Assembly: GCA_033283325.1 (NCBI GenBank)
Contig: JAWMQO010000001.1
Location: forward strand, 1,674,001 to 1,738,000
DNA length: 64,000 nt
Source: Mangrovimicrobium sp033283325
GTDB taxonomy: Bacteria > Pseudomonadota > Gammaproteobacteria > Pseudomonadales > Halieaceae
Direction of reading: 5' to 3'
Below are positions 26,375 to 35,540 of the stretch, piece after piece. Position 1 is the first letter of the stretch; every line of letters begins with the position of its first letter. Under the pieces are notes generated by a model. That model saw nothing but the letters and a program-made list of their open reading frames with translations, searched no databases and was not told the origin of the DNA. Both the position numbers and the translations under genes were made by a program.

Positions 26375-27682
26375 CTAACGGCCTGTTGCGCGCAGGTTCT
26401 GCACGGTGAACAGTTTCGGGGCATTCAATGCCGGATCGACCTGGCCCTTGAACTGGCCGGTGGTGCAGTGGCCCGCCTGGACGTCAACAAAGGAGAATGC
26501 GTCGTCGATGGAAACACCGCTTCCCTTGTTTTTGTCCAGGTGATGGTCGGGGTGGGCCTGGCCGATGATGAAGGACTTCCAGAAATCGCCCTTGCGGTCA
26601 TAGATCAGCGTGCGCGGGATCGTAAAGGTCTGGGCGTCGATGAAATGGACCCGCTTGCTGATCGGGTGGTTGTCATCAACCGGGTCTGACTCGAGCACGT
26701 AGGCTTTGCGCAGCTGCCAGGTGATATTGGGGAAACAGCCGCCCTTGCCGCTGAAGTCCACGAACTGGTAGCCGTCCGGCTCCTCGAGATCCGTCGCCAG
26801 GGTCAGCTCGTTGTGGTTGAAGAACGGCAGCATGACATTCTGCGTACCCTTGTAGGTCCAGTTCATATCCGAAATACGGCCGTTATAGCCCTCGAAATCC
26901 TCGATCATCAGGTCAGCGCCGAGGAAGGAGTCGGTAATCTGGCCCGACGACAGGCGGCGAACACGGCGCTGGAAACCCAGGTAAAGCCAGGTGTTGTCGC
27001 GCTCGAGATCGTTGTCGGAGCGATGGATCAGCAGTTGGGTGTTCTTCACGTCGAAAGGCTCGAGCACCTGTACGTAGATACCCCGGAAGAGATCGGAAGG
27101 GTTGTCCTCGAACTCCGGCACCGGCTCCTGGATTACCCTGTGCTTGTAGTTCAGGAAGTGGAAGTTGAACTTGAGGGTTCGCTCGATCTTGCCCGAATCC
27201 AGGTCGCGGTACTTCCAGTAGAAGGGATAAATCGCCGCGCTGTCGCCCCAGTTGTAGCCGTACTTGTAGTTGAAGGCCAGCTTTTCACCGGCGCGGGGAT
27301 CGTCGGCAAGCGGCTCCTCCGGGAAAGGGCGGCCCGCGACGAAACCGTTGATCTGTCCCACCTCGTCACCCAGGGAAACCTGGCCCGCGCTCTTGCGGGT
27401 GGCCTCGACATAATTCGGGTGCAGGTCGAAGGAGGTGGTATCCCCGACTTTCATCTCGAACCAGCCGTCCTTCAACTGCTGGTAAACGGCGGGATCGAGT
27501 ATGTCCTTGAACTGCTCGACGTTCCCCGCGTTGATGGTCATTCCGCTGGAAAGGCCTGGGAATTCAGGCACCGTATCGCGGTAGGGATAAAAGGAATCGT
27601 CAACGGCATCGGCGCTGGCGAAGTTCGCCCCTGCGACCAGGGCCGCCACCAGAGTGGCGACTGAGAGTTTTCTTTTCAACAT
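26375..27682 (-). CDS. DUF1329 outer-membrane-associated protein (cassette copy 2)
   Basis: 435 residues with a signal peptide (VATLVAALVAGANFASA). Mature features are the long beta-rich LolA/LolB-like body, GFQRRVRRLSSGQITDSFLGADL, the EDFEGYNGRISDMNWTYKG core, and the LRKAYVLESDPVDDNHPISKRV strand, all typical of DUF1329. AGGAGA precedes the ATG. It follows DUF1302 by 27 bp. It sits inside the 13-gene meta-cleavage operon, which links this copy to aromatic metabolism. Its sequence differs strongly from copy 1, including a different N-terminal half. Inferred role: periplasmic carrier or partner of the DUF1302 barrel. Confidence 0.9.
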   Translation of the reverse strand: MLKRKLSVATLVAALVAGANFASADAVDDSFYPYRDTVPEFPGLSSGMTINAGNVEQFKDILDPAVYQQLKDGWFEMKVGDTTSFDLHPNYVEATRKSAGQVSLGDEVGQINGFVAGRPFPEEPLADDPRAGEKLAFNYKYGYNWGDSAAIYPFYWKYRDLDSGKIERTLKFNFHFLNYKHRVIQEPVPEFEDNPSDLFRGIYVQVLEPFDVKNTQLLIHRSDNDLERDNTWLYLGFQRRVRRLSSGQITDSFLGADLMIEDFEGYNGRISDMNWTYKGTQNVMLPFFNHNELTLATDLEEPDGYQFVDFSGKGGCFPNITWQLRKAYVLESDPVDDNHPISKRVHFIDAQTFTIPRTLIYDRKGDFWKSFIIGQAHPDHHLDKNKGSGVSIDDAFSFVDVQAGHCTTGQFKGQVDPALNAPKLFTVQNLRATGR

Positions 27683-27709
27683 GACTGTTGTCTCCTGTAG
27701 CTGTAATTA

Positions 27710-29686
27710 TCAGAACCGATAGCGGATAGTGACCTGGAACTCGTCTTCCTCGCTGGCGCTGCCGATGGGACCGGAGCGGAAGCGACCCAGCGGTTCGATA
27801 CCGCTGATACCGACGGAACCTGACTGGAAGGGGTCCGCGTGCGCGGGGGTGGCGGTATAGGGCGGGAAGGGGTTGCAGCCACGGCAATCGTCGAATTCCT
27901 GGTCGCCCATACCGTCGCCAAACTTGATATTGAAGCCGACCATGAGCCGCCAGTTGTCGTTGATCAGCCAGTCCACCGAGGGTGCAACCACACCGGCGTT
28001 GGCCTCGTAGTCATAGGCGGTGATGATCTGGGGGCTAAGCAGGTCGTTCATCCACCAGCCCTTGATCAGGAAGGTGAAAATATAGTTGTCTTCCCAGTTG
28101 GGCATGCCGACATCGCCGAGGGGTCCCTTCTCGAGTTCGTGGTCGAGGAAGTGCTCGCCGAATACCTGCGCCGAGAGCAGGAAGGCCTTGTTCTTGTTCA
28201 ACGGCCGAATCCAGGTGTTGCGGTCCCAGCCCAGTACCCAGCGAAACATGTCGGTATCCGAATAGAGATCGGGTTCCAGGGAATTGGCGACTTCTTCGCC
28301 AGTGGTATAGGTCGCTTCTACCCGGAAAACGGATTTGATCGAATCGACGTAGAAGTCCAGGGAACCGCCGAAGAGATCGACTTCAGGGAAGTCGATATCG
28401 AAAGCGATCAGGTAGTCCCAGTCCGCCACCTCTCCGGTGAAGGCGTTCATGGATGGAATGTCGCCGCGCAGCACTGGAAGCTGCTGGTAGAAGTGGTAGT
28501 AGTTGAGCGAGAAGCCCACCCCCTTGTAGACACCTTCCAGTTTGATACCGCCCTGGTCGTGCCCGGAAGGCAGGTTGACGTCGCGGATACCAATCACGCC
28601 AGGACCGAAGTCCGCGGCGACCAGGCCCGGGTCTGTCGGGTCAGGCAGGGGCGCCCCGGCCGCAACCAGCGCCCCGGCAGGTACGAAATTGGAGGCGGTA
28701 CAACCGTAGTCCCAGCAGGTATTCATCGCCCGGAAGAAGGAGTTCGCGTCGAGGATCGCAAAGGGCGAACCACCCTGTCCCAGGATGTTGGGCCGGAACT
28801 CGTCGAAGTTCCACACCAACTGGAGATTCATGTCGTCAAAGGGTCCCACGGCGCCCCAGCGATATTCGGCGCTGGCAATCCACTGCGGGATACGAATGTC
28901 CTCCAGCTCGTCGTAGATGTTGTGCCGTGAATAATCTACCGGGTTGATGATATCGAGCACGCGGAACAGGTCGGTGCGGCCCCAGACCACCTGCTGCTTG
29001 CCAACCCGGAGAAACAGTTCGGAGAAATCCCCGGTGGGGATGCTGCCCTCAACATACAGCTCGCGGATGAAATCCAGCTGGTCGTTGAATTCCGGGAAGC
29101 GCAGGTCATTGGTGTCGAAATCGGTGAAGCCGTCCAGCCCGCATCCACGGCGGTCCTCGTCACAGGGACGCACCGGTACGCCGAGCGTCACCCCGGCATT
29201 GGGGTCGTGGAAATCCTCGCCGAGGACCTTCAGGCCCTCGTTGGGATTCGCCCCGAGATCGAAACCAAAACCCGGGCCGGCGCCGGTACCCAGGATGGAC
29301 TGTCCCCAGGGCGAGCTGGTGCTGCCGTAGATTATCTGCGCATTGCTGCTGGCGAAATTCTCGAAGGAGCGGGCGCCGCCGGCATTCTTGCCGAACTCGT
29401 CGTCGTTGAGATCGTAAACCGCATCGTAGGTACCGCGCAGGGTACCGTTGATCCTGAAGTTGCTCAGGCCGAAGCGCTTACCGAAATTCTTCGAAAATTC
29501 GAACTGGGCGGTGTTGCGGACCTTGGACAGTCCCGGCCCGTCGCGGTAGAAGGTCGCGTTTTCGACAAAGCCCGCAGTATCCCAGGCGCTTTGCTGGGAA
29601 AGTGCGGCGGGCGCCGCTGCCGACGCGACGAACACAGCCAGCGACGAGCGACCTGCCCTCCCTAAGGTTCTCTTTATATTTATCAT
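27710..29686 (-). CDS. DUF1302 outer-membrane beta-barrel protein (cassette copy 2)
   Basis: 658 residues, longer than copy 1 (531). Signal peptide SSLAVFVASAAAPAALS. Seen: FRINGTLRGTYDAVYDLND near the N-terminus, the DUF1302 signature LRVGKQQVVWGRTDLFRVLD, repeated amphipathic beta strands, and an outer-membrane C-terminus (FQVTIRYRF). Two Cys pairs (PCDEDRRGC, CWDYGC) may form loop disulfides. AGAGGGG lies 6 bases before the ATG. It is probably an outer-membrane channel for a hydrophobic aromatic substrate or product, inferred from the operon. Confidence 0.9.
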   Translation of the reverse strand: MINIKRTLGRAGRSSLAVFVASAAAPAALSQQSAWDTAGFVENATFYRDGPGLSKVRNTAQFEFSKNFGKRFGLSNFRINGTLRGTYDAVYDLNDDEFGKNAGGARSFENFASSNAQIIYGSTSSPWGQSILGTGAGPGFGFDLGANPNEGLKVLGEDFHDPNAGVTLGVPVRPCDEDRRGCGLDGFTDFDTNDLRFPEFNDQLDFIRELYVEGSIPTGDFSELFLRVGKQQVVWGRTDLFRVLDIINPVDYSRHNIYDELEDIRIPQWIASAEYRWGAVGPFDDMNLQLVWNFDEFRPNILGQGGSPFAILDANSFFRAMNTCWDYGCTASNFVPAGALVAAGAPLPDPTDPGLVAADFGPGVIGIRDVNLPSGHDQGGIKLEGVYKGVGFSLNYYHFYQQLPVLRGDIPSMNAFTGEVADWDYLIAFDIDFPEVDLFGGSLDFYVDSIKSVFRVEATYTTGEEVANSLEPDLYSDTDMFRWVLGWDRNTWIRPLNKNKAFLLSAQVFGEHFLDHELEKGPLGDVGMPNWEDNYIFTFLIKGWWMNDLLSPQIITAYDYEANAGVVAPSVDWLINDNWRLMVGFNIKFGDGMGDQEFDDCRGCNPFPPYTATPAHADPFQSGSVGISGIEPLGRFRSGPIGSASEEDEFQVTIRYRF

Positions 29687-29752
29687 CGTGTACCCCTCTT
29701 CAGGTGTCGTAATTTCCGGTCGCCCGACAGGGAGGCGACCACTCCATGTCGC

Positions 29753-32182
29753 TCAGGCCGCCAGGGGCTTCGCGTGAATGACCTCACTCTCTTGTTCAGG
29801 TGTTTCGGTGCGCAGGATGAAAGCCGGCTTGAAGCGCACGATCCAGGCGGGCACCAGGTTGGCCGCCGCCCAGGCGTTCAGGATCAACATCACCACCAGC
29901 AGCAGGGCCGCGTCCGCCTGGAAACGCAGGTCCGAGACGAAGGCCCACATCACCACCCCGCCAATCAGGGAGGTGGCTGTAAACGCGATGGCCTTGCCCG
30001 TCGTGGCGATCGAATGGCGGATACCCGCATTGAGGTCTCCGCCCGCCTTCGCGGTCTCCTCGCGCACCCGGTCCATCATGTAAATCGAATAGTCGATACC
30101 CACGCCGATACCCACCGCGATGATCGGCACCGTGTTCACGTCGATGCCGATGCCGACGATTCCCATATAGGCGTAGGTGGCCACGGTGCAGAAGGTCATC
30201 ACCAGCAACATCAGCCAGCCAGCGTGCAGCGACCAGTAGAAAAGCGTGACGAAGAGGAAGATCAGCGCCATGGCGGCCGGGATGATCACCATGTTACTTT
30301 CAAAGGCGGCTTCGTTGATGGCAGCGGTCACTCCGATAGGACCACCAGCCAGGCGCATTTCCAGGCCCTCGACCTGGTTGGCCGGATCCTCGATCCACTG
30401 CTTGGCCATGAAGATCGCACGGCGCAAGGTCTCTCCCTTGTGGTCCTTGTAGAAGAACACGAGGTTCGCGGTCTGGTCTTCCGGGTCGACGAACTCCTTC
30501 AGCGCACCGGGAATCGGGCTGGACGCCATGAAGGCGAACATCAGGCCGCCGACGTAGCTGGCCTCGTCGGGAATCACACCCCAACGCGGGTCATCGTTGT
30601 GCAGGATCTGGTTGACCTGTTTAACCAGGTCCGGCATACCCTTGCTGCCGCCCATTTCCGGGTCCTGCAGCATGTGTATCTGAAAATCCTGGAGGGCGCG
30701 CAGCACTTCCGGACGCTTGATGCCGCCGGGTTCGCTGGTGCGGGCGACGACATACATCTCCTCCGAACCGGGGAAGTTGGCGTTGATGTTCTTGGAGGAA
30801 ATGTTGTAGTCGTGGTCCGGGTAAAGAATCGGGGAGCCCGGTTCCGACTCGCCGATCTGTACCCGGGAGCTGAGCACCGCCCCCCCGACGTAGACAGCCA
30901 GGGCCAGCAGCAATACAGCCGCGGAACCGCTGCGACTGGTGACAAAGCGTGCCAGCGCGGCGAATACGCCGACTTGCGCCTCGTCCGCCGCATCGCTTCG
31001 CCGTTTGCTCAGAGGCAGGATGGACAACACCAGCGGCACTGCCATCAGCACGGTAATCACCACCGTGCCGGCCCAGATCGAGGCATAGATACCCAGTTTC
31101 ACATTGATCGGGGATGAACCCAGGGAAATGAGCAGCAGGCCGACCGCATCGGATACGATACCCAACGTACCGGGGCGAAACAGGGTTTCAAAGGTCCTGC
31201 GTGCCGCGTCGTGGTTATCCTTTGCCACCCGGCTTTCAGCGTAGTAGCGCTCCACCAACTGGATACCGTGGGACATCGCGCGAGCGGTAATCAGGAAGGG
31301 TATTACAAGAGTCAGGGGATCCAGGTTGTAGCCCAGCAGGGAGACGATGCCCAGCCCCCAGGTCGCCGAGATCAGTACGCCGACCAGGGGCAGCAGGATG
31401 CCGTACACGCGCGTGCGGAAATAGAGCAGCAAAAGCGTGAGCAGGATCGCCATGGTCAGCAGGAAAATCTGCATGATCTGGCCGAGGTAGCTGTAAACCC
31501 AGCCCATCAGTACCGGCTGGCCGGTGGCGTAGATGTTGACCCCCGGCGAGGCCTCGGCGGCGCGCAGGGCTTCCACTTCGGACTTGAGTTCGCCGAGTTG
31601 GCGGAATATCTCCACGTAATCCAGCTGGCCTTCGGTGAATGTCGCGCGGATCAGCGCCGACTTCAGGTCAGGGGAAACCAGCAGGCCGTAGACCGTGGGG
31701 TTGGCCATCACGTCGAGGCGAAGCCTGGCGAGTTCTTCCTCGCTATAGCTCTCCTTGAGCGGGTCGTAGTAGGGCTCCGAGTTCATATTGCCCATCTCGG
31801 TCAGCCAGGTCTTGCGTACCGTGCGGTGGGTCAGGCTGCGCACCAGGTTGTGGTTCACCCCGGGCAGGGCGTCCACCCCCTGGGTAAGCCGGTGAATACG
31901 GGCCAGGTTATCATTGCTGAAGATGTCGCCCTCTTCCACCGATATCGCCATGACCACGTTGTTGGCGCCGCCGAAGGTATCCTTGACGTCGTTGTGGAGC
32001 TGGATATAGGGGTGTTCCTGGGGCAGCAGGTCCGCGAAATTGGAATACATTTCCAGATAGGGAATACGGCTGGCGAAAAACAGCGTCACCAGCAGTATCG
32101 CGGAGAGAAACACCTTCGGATGGTAGAATACGAACACTTCCACCATGCTGAAAAACCGGCTGATCAAACTATCTTCTTTCAC
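29753..32182 (-). CDS. MMPL/SSD-type RND transporter (cassette copy 2)
   Basis: 809 residues from a GTG start. TM1 lies near residue 20, then a periplasmic loop with NFADLLPQEHPYIQLHND, the first TM block with LVIPFLITARAMSHGIQL, and the second block with IPIIAVGIGVGIDYSIYMMD. Architecture and length match the small RND class of copy 1. It lies 23 bp after the Ycf48-like gene and 66 bp before DUF1302. As an inner-membrane proton-driven transporter embedded in a meta-cleavage operon, it could export or import an aromatic or lipid-like compound; the direction is unknown. Confidence 0.9.
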   Translation of the reverse strand: MKEDSLISRFFSMVEVFVFYHPKVFLSAILLVTLFFASRIPYLEMYSNFADLLPQEHPYIQLHNDVKDTFGGANNVVMAISVEEGDIFSNDNLARIHRLTQGVDALPGVNHNLVRSLTHRTVRKTWLTEMGNMNSEPYYDPLKESYSEEELARLRLDVMANPTVYGLLVSPDLKSALIRATFTEGQLDYVEIFRQLGELKSEVEALRAAEASPGVNIYATGQPVLMGWVYSYLGQIMQIFLLTMAILLTLLLLYFRTRVYGILLPLVGVLISATWGLGIVSLLGYNLDPLTLVIPFLITARAMSHGIQLVERYYAESRVAKDNHDAARRTFETLFRPGTLGIVSDAVGLLLISLGSSPINVKLGIYASIWAGTVVITVLMAVPLVLSILPLSKRRSDAADEAQVGVFAALARFVTSRSGSAAVLLLALAVYVGGAVLSSRVQIGESEPGSPILYPDHDYNISSKNINANFPGSEEMYVVARTSEPGGIKRPEVLRALQDFQIHMLQDPEMGGSKGMPDLVKQVNQILHNDDPRWGVIPDEASYVGGLMFAFMASSPIPGALKEFVDPEDQTANLVFFYKDHKGETLRRAIFMAKQWIEDPANQVEGLEMRLAGGPIGVTAAINEAAFESNMVIIPAAMALIFLFVTLFYWSLHAGWLMLLVMTFCTVATYAYMGIVGIGIDVNTVPIIAVGIGVGIDYSIYMMDRVREETAKAGGDLNAGIRHSIATTGKAIAFTATSLIGGVVMWAFVSDLRFQADAALLLVVMLILNAWAAANLVPAWIVRFKPAFILRTETPEQESEVIHAKPLAA

Positions 32183-32205
32183 TGTCTCGCTCTCTTGTAG
32201 TTATG

Positions 32206-33201
32206 TCAGCTCTCGCGGCCGGCCAGGGGAATCAGGGCGAGCGTGCCCCCTCCCCCCGCAACCAGCAGCGAGCCGTTTTCCAGTGTGTCCAGGCCGCGCA
32301 TGTAGGCCAGCACCTCCGGTGCACCCTCGAACAGGCGCCAGCCACCGCCCCGGTACTCGACCAGCTTGGCGCTGCCGCCGACCGCGAAAATTCCGTGGCC
32401 GTTGGCGTGAATGCCGTAGATCGGCGCGGATGTGACAGACTCCTGGCGCTGCCAGCTCTGGCCGCCGTCGCGGGTCTGCCAGATCACGCCATCAAGCCCG
32501 CCGGCCCAGCCGGTCATCGCGTCGAGGAAGTCGACACCCATGGGGTAGAAGTCGTTGGGGATCGAAGCGCGCGGTTCCCAGTTCTCGCCGCCATCGGAGG
32601 TGGCCATTACGGTGCCGAATTCACCGAGTGCAAAACCGTTTTGCTCGTCGACGAAACGCACGGCGGTAAACTGCAGGTCGTCGTAGACGCTGAAGCCGTT
32701 CCACTGGCTGGTATCGCCACCGTCGGTCCAGTACAGCGTGCCAAAACTGGCGGACACCCAGAGGCGCCCGCCGGGGGCACAGTGCACGGACAGGGTATTT
32801 TCCGGCGTGTCGATCACCGACTGGGTCCAGTCATCCGCGCCGGGGGCCTTGTGCCAGACGCTGCGGGCGGTATCCAGGGCGTAGAAATCGCCACTGCCAC
32901 AGACGGTGACATCGATCAGGGCCGGGCGCCCGGGTAATTCGTAACGCCGCCAGGTGGCGCCGTTGTCGCCGGAATAGATGGCGGCGCCGACGGAACTGAC
33001 GACAACGATCTCGGCGCCGTGGTGGGCCGCGCCCTGGAGCATGTCGTAGCGATGAAACTGCCGCTCGCCCTCACTCCCTACTGCGCCCAGGTCGAGACGG
33101 GCTTCACATCCGCACACCAGTAGCAGAGTCACCAGCGCGGCGGGGAGCCACGCTGCCGGCCTGGCGGGCGATTTATCCTGTCCTTTTGTTATCTTTATCA
33201 T
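32206..33201 (-). CDS. Ycf48-like beta-propeller lipoprotein (cassette copy 2)
   Basis: 331 residues. The start at 33201 (MIKITKG) has GGAAG 9 bases upstream and avoids overlap with the preceding gene; an ATG at 33237 is rejected. The signal segment ends in VCGC, a plausible lipobox, so it is probably a lipoprotein, unlike copy 1. Blades are seen as YSGDNGATW, YWTDGGDTS, TSDGGENW and TRDGGQSW, with LGEFGTVMATSDGG as the best Ycf48 match. It opens the cassette inside the meta operon, 28 bp after the decarboxylase gene. Confidence 0.86.
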   Translation of the reverse strand: MIKITKGQDKSPARPAAWLPAALVTLLLVCGCEARLDLGAVGSEGERQFHRYDMLQGAAHHGAEIVVVSSVGAAIYSGDNGATWRRYELPGRPALIDVTVCGSGDFYALDTARSVWHKAPGADDWTQSVIDTPENTLSVHCAPGGRLWVSASFGTLYWTDGGDTSQWNGFSVYDDLQFTAVRFVDEQNGFALGEFGTVMATSDGGENWEPRASIPNDFYPMGVDFLDAMTGWAGGLDGVIWQTRDGGQSWQRQESVTSAPIYGIHANGHGIFAVGGSAKLVEYRGGGWRLFEGAPEVLAYMRGLDTLENGSLLVAGGGGTLALIPLAGRES

Positions 33202-33229
33202 CGACTGCTTCCGCTTTGTTTTTGTGGGT

Positions 33230-34021
33230 CTAGACAAACCTCATGCTGATGGAACCGAGGTCGTGGTAGCGCACCGTGATGCAATCCCCCGCCTCCACCG
33301 CGACAGCGGCGGTGACCCCGCCAGTCATGACGAAGGTGCCGGCGGGCAACTCCTCCCCCCGCTCCCCGAGCATGTTGGCGAGCATGGCGACACTCTCGGC
33401 AGGATTTCCCAGCACCGCGGCACCGGTACTCATTTCCACGATCTCACCGTTTTTCTCCATCACCACACCCGCGGTCCGCAGGTCCATGTGATCGACCGGC
33501 AGACAGCGACCGCCGGTAACGAAACGCGAGGAGGAACTGTTGTCCGCGATCACGCTCATCAGGTCGAACTTGAAGTCCCGGTAACGGGAATCGATAACCT
33601 CCACCGCCGGCAGGATGAAATCAGTGGCGGCGAAGACATCGGCCACATGCACCCCGGGTCCCTTCAGCGTGGCCCTGGTGACAAAGGCGATTTCCGCCTC
33701 GACCTTGGGATGAATCAGCTTCGAGGTATCGATCGCAGCGCCATCGGCGCTGCTGAAGTAATCCGCGAGAAAACCGTAACAGGGCACCTCGACACCCATC
33801 TGGGCCATCTTCGCCCAGGAAGTCAGGCCCATTTTCATGCCGACGATCTTCGTGCCGCGGGCCTCCTTGCGCCGGCGGATTTCCCACTGGATGTCGTAGG
33901 CGTCCTGGAAATCCAGTTGCGGGAAGTCATCGGTGATCTTGGTGACGTCGTGTGCGTTCAGCTCGGCGTTTTCCAGGTGCTCCGCCAGTTGCGCGATTTC
34001 CTGTGGACTCAGTGTGCTCAT
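33230..34021 (-). CDS. dmpH: 4-oxalocrotonate (2-oxo-3-hexenedioate) decarboxylase
   Basis: 263 residues. It decarboxylates 2-oxo-3-hexenedioate to 2-hydroxypenta-2,4-dienoate, working with the hydratase, which belongs to the same fold. Seen: KIVGMKMGLTSWAKMAQMGV, the acidic metal site in HPKVEAEIAFVT, and VEVIDSRYRDFKFDLMSVIADN with SSSRFVTGG, a segment characteristic of XylI/DmpH/NahK decarboxylases. It is the only decarboxylase of this type in the window. It lies 20 bp after the semialdehyde dehydrogenase gene. A 4-OT is needed before this step and is encoded only in operon 2. Confidence 0.92.
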   Translation of the reverse strand: MSTLSPQEIAQLAEHLENAELNAHDVTKITDDFPQLDFQDAYDIQWEIRRRKEARGTKIVGMKMGLTSWAKMAQMGVEVPCYGFLADYFSSADGAAIDTSKLIHPKVEAEIAFVTRATLKGPGVHVADVFAATDFILPAVEVIDSRYRDFKFDLMSVIADNSSSSRFVTGGRCLPVDHMDLRTAGVVMEKNGEIVEMSTGAAVLGNPAESVAMLANMLGERGEELPAGTFVMTGGVTAAVAVEAGDCITVRYHDLGSISMRFV

Positions 34022-34041
34022 CGTTTTTCAGTTTCCCGGTT

Positions 34042-35538
34042 TCAGATCTTGATGCAGACGTTCTGCAGCTCTGTGTAAAATTCCATCGAGTGAACCCCGC
34101 CCTCCCGGCCCATGCCGGAGGCCTTGGAACCGCCGAAGGGCGTGCGCAGGTCGCGCAGGAACCAGCTGTTCACCCAACACAGCCCGCAATCGATCTGCGG
34201 GGATACCCGCAGCGCTCGCGAAAGGTTTTCGGTCCACACCGAGGCCGCGAGCCCGTAGGGCGTATCGTTGGCAAGCGTGATGGCCTCTTCCTCTGTATCG
34301 AAGGGGCGAATGTGGCAACAGGGACCGAAGATTTCCTCGCGCACCACGCGGGCATCGTCGGCCAGCCCGGTCCAGATAGTGGGCTCGACCCAGGCGCCGG
34401 CGGAGAGCTCTCCCGGCATGTCGGGCACACCGCCACCGAGGACTACAGTCGCGCCCTCGGCCACGGCCAGCTCATAGTAGGAGAGCACCTTGCGCTGGTG
34501 CTCGTGCGACACGACGGGCCCCATGTCGGTGCCCGGGTCGGCTGGCCGCCCCAGCTTGAACTTGCCGGCCTCGCGGGCGAGACGCTCGACGAACTCGTCG
34601 AATATCGGCCGCTCGACGTAGACCCGCTCGGTGCCCAGGCAGACCTGGCCGCAGTTGGCGAACACCGAGCGCAGGGTGCCCTCGATGGCCTTGTCCATAT
34701 CGCAGTCGGCGAACACCAGTGCGGGATTCTTGCCCCCGCACTCCATGGAGACATCGCGCAGTCCCTTTGCTGCCGCCTGGGTGATGATCTCGCCGGTACG
34801 GGTTTCCCCGGTAAACGTGATGGCGTCCACGCCCGGGTTTTCCGTCAGGAACGCGCCCGCGGAGTCGGGCCCGAAGCCGTTCACCACGTTGAACACGCCA
34901 GGTGGAATGCCCGCCTCGTTCATCACCTCGCCGAGTAGCGATGTCGTGGTCGGTGTTTCCTCCGAGGGTTTCACCACCACCGTGTTGCCGCAGGCCAGGG
35001 CCGGCCCGACCTTCCAGGTCATCAACAGCAGCGGCAGGTTCCAGGGGCTGATGACGCCGATCACGCCTTTCGGCTTGCGTACCGCGATATTGAAGGCGCC
35101 GTTGCCGTCCGGTGTCGGGGTGCGAAAGGCTTCCGTCGGCTCATTGCGTACCGCGTCGGCAAAAATCCTGAAGTTCGCCGCGCCCCGGGGAATATCGATA
35201 TGGCTGGCGATACCGTAGGGCTTCCCGGTATCTGCGCACTCCGCCTCGAGAAATTCGTCGAAGCGGCGGTCGACCCCGTCGGCGACCGCGTGCAAGATTT
35301 CTGAGCGCTCCGCGTCTGTCATCTTGCCCCAGGGGCCGGACAGGGCCTGGCGCGCGGCCATCACCGCATCGTCCACATCTGAACGGGAGGCTTCCTGTAC
35401 TACACCGATGTGCTGGCCGGTACACGGGTCGATATTGTCGAAGGTCTTGCCCTCGGACGAGTCCCGGTACTCACCGTTGATAAAGTTCCGCACGTTTTTC
35501 ACGGTTTGTACTCCGGCTCTTGCCTGCGCCTCACCCAT
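34042..35538 (-). CDS. dmpC: 2-hydroxymuconic semialdehyde dehydrogenase (operon 1)
   Basis: 498 residues of the aldehyde dehydrogenase superfamily. It oxidises 2-hydroxymuconic semialdehyde to 2-hydroxymuconate with NAD+. Seen: NFINGEYRDS at the N-terminus, SPWNLPLLLMTWKVGPALA, the Glu motif ECGGKNPA, the catalytic Cys in GQVCLGTERVYVERP and the C-terminus EFYTELQNVCIKI, both typical of DmpC/XylG. It follows the dioxygenase gene by 2 bp. A paralogue at 43030-44487 has the same signature residues (ELGGKNAG, GQVCLGTER). Confidence 0.94.
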   Translation of the reverse strand: MGEAQARAGVQTVKNVRNFINGEYRDSSEGKTFDNIDPCTGQHIGVVQEASRSDVDDAVMAARQALSGPWGKMTDAERSEILHAVADGVDRRFDEFLEAECADTGKPYGIASHIDIPRGAANFRIFADAVRNEPTEAFRTPTPDGNGAFNIAVRKPKGVIGVISPWNLPLLLMTWKVGPALACGNTVVVKPSEETPTTTSLLGEVMNEAGIPPGVFNVVNGFGPDSAGAFLTENPGVDAITFTGETRTGEIITQAAAKGLRDVSMECGGKNPALVFADCDMDKAIEGTLRSVFANCGQVCLGTERVYVERPIFDEFVERLAREAGKFKLGRPADPGTDMGPVVSHEHQRKVLSYYELAVAEGATVVLGGGVPDMPGELSAGAWVEPTIWTGLADDARVVREEIFGPCCHIRPFDTEEEAITLANDTPYGLAASVWTENLSRALRVSPQIDCGLCWVNSWFLRDLRTPFGGSKASGMGREGGVHSMEFYTELQNVCIKI

Positions 35539-35540
35539 GA

